A DNA stretch of 64,000 nt from Gammaproteobacteria bacterium. GTDB taxonomy: Bacteria; Pseudomonadota; Gammaproteobacteria; GCA-001735895. Below the pieces are notes generated by a model. The model worked only from the letters and a program-made list of their open reading frames with translations, made no database searches and was not told the DNA's origin. Of this stretch, positions 61,266 to 64,000 are shown one piece after another. The translations under genes and the position numbers were made by a program. The stretch is taken from assembly GCA_024638385.1 (NCBI GenBank), contig JAHEKJ010000007.1, forward strand, positions 1 through 64,000. Direction: 5' to 3'. Every line of letters begins with the position of its first letter. The stretch's first letter is position 1.

Positions 61266-64000
61266 TCACGTCGAGACGCTTTCGGCGTAATCGGTCTCGT
61301 CGTCGGCCGGTTCGCGAAATCCGAGGTCTTCCATGATCGAGTAGGCCGCCGGCAACACCAGCAGCAGCAACAGGGTCGCCGACAGCAGGCCGAACACGAC
61401 GCTCGCGACCAGCGGTATCAGCACCTGCGCCTGCAGGCTGGTCTCGGACAACAGCGGCAGCATGCCGGCGATCGTCGTCACCGACGTCAGGAAGATCGCG
61501 CGGAAACGGTCGCGCACCGCCTGCCCGGCTGCATCGTGCAGCGACAGGCCCTCGCGGCTGCGGCGCTTGACGTACTCGACCAGCAGAATCGAATCGTTGA
61601 CGACGATGCCGGCCAGCGAGACAAAGCCGATCATGCTCGGCAGCGACAGGTCGAGCCCCATTAGCTTGTGTCCCCAGACCACGCCGATCAGCGCGAGCGG
61701 AATGTTGATCAGCACGACCAGCGGTTCGCGGTAGTTGCGAAACTGGAAGGCGAGCAGGAAGTATACGCCGGCGATTCCGAGGATGAAGCCGGTCAGCACC
61801 GAACGGTTGGTCTCGCGCGAATTCTCGACCTCGCCCTCGAGGCCGACCGCGAGCCCCGGGAAGCGTTCGGCGAGCAGCGGGAAAAAGCGCGCGCGCGTGT
61901 CGCCGATGATCTCGTTGGTGTTGGCGAGTTCGGCGTCGACGTCGCCGATGACCGTGACCGTGCGGCGGTGATCGATGCGCTTGATCCGCGAAAACCCGCG
62001 CGTCTCGTCGACCCGCGCGATCGCGCCGAGCGGAATGTCGACGCCGCGGTCGTTGAACAGCGTCAGTTGCTCGAAGTCGCGCAACGCGTTGGCGCGGTCG
62101 GTATCGAGGCGAACGTTGATCTCGAAGGCTTCGCGGCCGCGGTAGACGTCGTCGACCTTGACGCCCTGGTAGGCCGCGCGCAACTGCTGCGCGAGTTGTT
62201 GCGCGTTGAGTCCCGACGCGAGCGCGCCGGGCAGCAGGCTGACCGAAAACTGCGGCTTGCCGACGCGCAGGTCGTCCATGACGTTGGAGACGCCCGGATA
62301 ACCGGTGAGCCAGGTTTGCAAATCCCACGAGGCGCGTGACAGCAGCTCGAGATCGTCGTGCTGCAGGCGGATCGAGATCGCCTGCCCGGCGGGTCCGAGC
62401 GCCGGCTCCTTGATCTGCACCGATACCGCATCCGAAATCGTGCCGGTGGTCTCGAGCCACGCTCGTCGCAGGTCGTTCAACGATGTCTCGCGGGTCTCCG
62501 AATCCAGCAGGTCGAGGCTGATGGTCGCGAGGTGCGCGCCGCTCTCGCCGGCATCGGCGTTGTAGCTGTAGAACACCTGCGCATGGCGCACGAGGTCGCC
62601 TTGCGGCTCGGGTGGAAATTGCGCCACCGCCGCGTCGAGGCTCGCGAGCAGGCGGGCGACCAGCGCCTCGGTGCGCTCGAGCGGCGTGCCCTGCGGCATG
62701 ATGATGCGCGCCTCGAGCAGGTTGCCCTCCAGATCGGGAAAGGCCCGGAACTTGATCTGCCCCGACGGGAACAGGCTGACGGTAACGATAAACAGCCCGA
62801 GCGCGGCACCGACGGTCAGGTAACGGTACTCGATCGCGCGGTCGGCAACGCGGCCGACGCCCTCGCGCACGCGTTCGAAGCGCGCCTCGAAGCGTTCGCG
62901 CCAGGCCGCCCGGCCCTGCTCGCGATGGTGCTGCAGCGAATGCACGAGGTGGTGGGGCAGAATCAGGAATGCTTCGACCAGGCTCACCGTCAGCACCGAC
63001 AGCAGCACCACCGGCAACACGCCCATGACCTGCCCGATGTCGCCCTTCAGGAACAGCAGACTGCCGAACAGTAGCGCCGAGGTCGTAAACGACGCGAGCA
63101 CGCCGCGCCCGACCTTGCCGATGCCGTCGACCGCGGCGACGAGCGGCGATTTGCCGCTTTTGTACTCGGTCTCGATGCTCTCCGAAATCACGATCGCGTC
63201 GTCCATCAGGATGCCGATCGCCATCAGCAGCGCGACCATCGAGATCATGTTGATGCTGATGCCGAACAGGTTCATCACGACCAGCCCGCCGATGAACGAG
63301 ATCGGCAGGCCGAGCGCAACCCAGAAGGTATAGCGCCAGCTGAAGAACAACAGCAGTGCCAGCGTCGCCAGCAGCAAGCCCTGCAAGCCGTTGGTCGTGA
63401 GCAGCTGCAGACGATCGCGCACGATCGACGCCGAGTTCTGCGTGATCACCAGCCGGGTCGTCTCGGGCAGGCGCGCGTTTTCGGCGTCGACGAAGCGCTC
63501 GATCGCGTCGAATACGGTCAGCGTGTCGTCGCCGCTGTTCTTCTTGATTTGCAGCAGCGCCGCCGGCTTGCCGTCGAGCTCGACGCGCACCTCGCGGTCG
63601 CTGAATTCGTCGCGGATCGTCGCGATGTCGCCGAGTCGCAGCTGGGCGCCGCGCTCGTCGTGCAGCACGACCAGGTCGGCGAGCGCATCGACGCTGCGGC
63701 GCTCGTTCTCGATGCGAATCTGATAGGAACGATCCTCGGCCTCGAGCACGCCGGCCGGCAGGTTCAGCGCCTGCGCGCCGATCAGGTCCGCGATCTGCTG
63801 GATGCTCAGGCGATAACGCCGTAGCGTTTCGGCGCCGATGAGTACCGCGAACTCGTGCGTCGAGAAACCGCCGACCTCGACGATCGGCACCTCGGGCAGG
63901 GCCAGCAGGCGATCGCGATAGTGCTCGGCGAGCCCCTTCAGCTCCGACGGCGTCAACTCGGACGCGATCGCGACGCTGGCGACCGCGATCGTGCGGCCGA
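61266..64000 (-). CDS. RND efflux transporter permease, N-terminus outside the window
   Basis: At least 911 residues of an AcrB/HAE-type inner-membrane pump. The frame is open through base 64000, so the true start lies outside. The proton-relay region is AIGILMDDAIVISESIETEY with the conserved Asp pair; the second half has GFVSLAGIVVNDSILLVEYV and VTTIAGMLPLL. Two large periplasmic loops are present. It could export drugs, metals or lipids; the class cannot be told without the start and its membrane fusion partner. Confidence 0.9.
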   Translation of the reverse strand, partial: GRTIAVASVAIASELTPSELKGLAEHYRDRLLALPEVPIVEVGGFSTHEFAVLIGAETLRRYRLSIQQIADLIGAQALNLPAGVLEAEDRSYQIRIENERRSVDALADLVVLHDERGAQLRLGDIATIRDEFSDREVRVELDGKPAALLQIKKNSGDDTLTVFDAIERFVDAENARLPETTRLVITQNSASIVRDRLQLLTTNGLQGLLLATLALLLFFSWRYTFWVALGLPISFIGGLVVMNLFGISINMISMVALLMAIGILMDDAIVISESIETEYKSGKSPLVAAVDGIGKVGRGVLASFTTSALLFGSLLFLKGDIGQVMGVLPVVLLSVLTVSLVEAFLILPHHLVHSLQHHREQGRAAWRERFEARFERVREGVGRVADRAIEYRYLTVGAALGLFIVTVSLFPSGQIKFRAFPDLEGNLLEARIIMPQGTPLERTEALVARLLASLDAAVAQFPPEPQGDLVRHAQVFYSYNADAGESGAHLATISLDLLDSETRETSLNDLRRAWLETTGTISDAVSVQIKEPALGPAGQAISIRLQHDDLELLSRASWDLQTWLTGYPGVSNVMDDLRVGKPQFSVSLLPGALASGLNAQQLAQQLRAAYQGVKVDDVYRGREAFEINVRLDTDRANALRDFEQLTLFNDRGVDIPLGAIARVDETRGFSRIKRIDHRRTVTVIGDVDAELANTNEIIGDTRARFFPLLAERFPGLAVGLEGEVENSRETNRSVLTGFILGIAGVYFLLAFQFRNYREPLVVLINIPLALIGVVWGHKLMGLDLSLPSMIGFVSLAGIVVNDSILLVEYVKRRSREGLSLHDAAGQAVRDRFRAIFLTSVTTIAGMLPLLSETSLQAQVLIPLVASVVFGLLSATLLLLLVLPAAYSIMEDLGFREPADDETDYAESVST

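Overview
The window is GC-rich, gene-dense chromosomal DNA from a gammaproteobacterium, probably free-living and possibly marine. The evidence is the split glyQ/glyS pair, ubiK, ycgL, hemW-rdgB-rph-yicC, a DUF3581 gene, an exoIII/pyrE divergent pair and coaBC-argB-radC, all in arrangements typical of that class. I cannot fix the genus. No phage, plasmid, CRISPR array or complete insertion sequence is visible. Coding density is about 95 percent, and ATGA/GTGA stop-start overlaps are frequent.

Layout. (1) 1-6548: polyamine use. The end of a putrescine-type ABC permease is followed by a gamma-glutamylputrescine branch (puuA, class III aminotransferase, puuB, GST), with a guanidine-modifying hydrolase read divergently from puuA. 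(2) 6558-9668: small conserved genes and an amt-glnK nitrogen pair on the minus strand. The region between glnK and ubiK carries two NtrC-type palindromes. (3) 9741-16487: one minus-strand moxR-DUF58-DUF4381-batA-batBC-batD operon. (4) 16657-19319: DUF2892, comM, a membrane-anchored cytochrome c5 and tRNA-Arg(CCG). (5) 19320-20052: a 730-bp repeat-rich spacer ending in the operator of a MocR regulator. (6) 20053-29161: MocR regulator, ABC-F protein, DUF3581, an outer-membrane-like protein with plsC, gmhB and glyQS. (7) 29291-34342: a plus-strand run of membrane protein, mpl, a Ser/Thr kinase fused to a cyclic-nucleotide domain, ubiX, a LON-like protein and a chalcone-isomerase-like protein. 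(8) 34350-41642: hemL, exoIII, pyrE, DUF1223, DUF4124, argB, coaBC, radC. (9) 41611-46019: a c-di-GMP phosphodiesterase with a ruined GGDEF site, and a three-gene amidoligase / class I amidotransferase / YqaA operon. (10) 46027-56300: yicC, rph-rdgB-hemW, a DnaA-box cluster, L31 type B, two peptidases, hemB-aroE and a GGDEF/EAL protein. (11) 56319-64000: a second copy of the palindromic element, a DMT transporter, an Lrp-Usp-AGCS amino-acid module, two unknown genes and a truncated RND pump.

The least described material is the amidoligase operon, the kinase/cNMP fusion, and a roughly 77-nt palindromic element present twice, each time exactly between convergent genes. Also unexplained are the DnaA-box cluster before rpmE2 and an orphan minus-strand terminator beside the MocR gene. 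Several pathways are linked: PuuA and the amidoligase are both glutamine-synthetase-fold ligases, and the amidotransferase beside the amidoligase belongs to the PuuD family, which is otherwise missing from the polyamine cluster.
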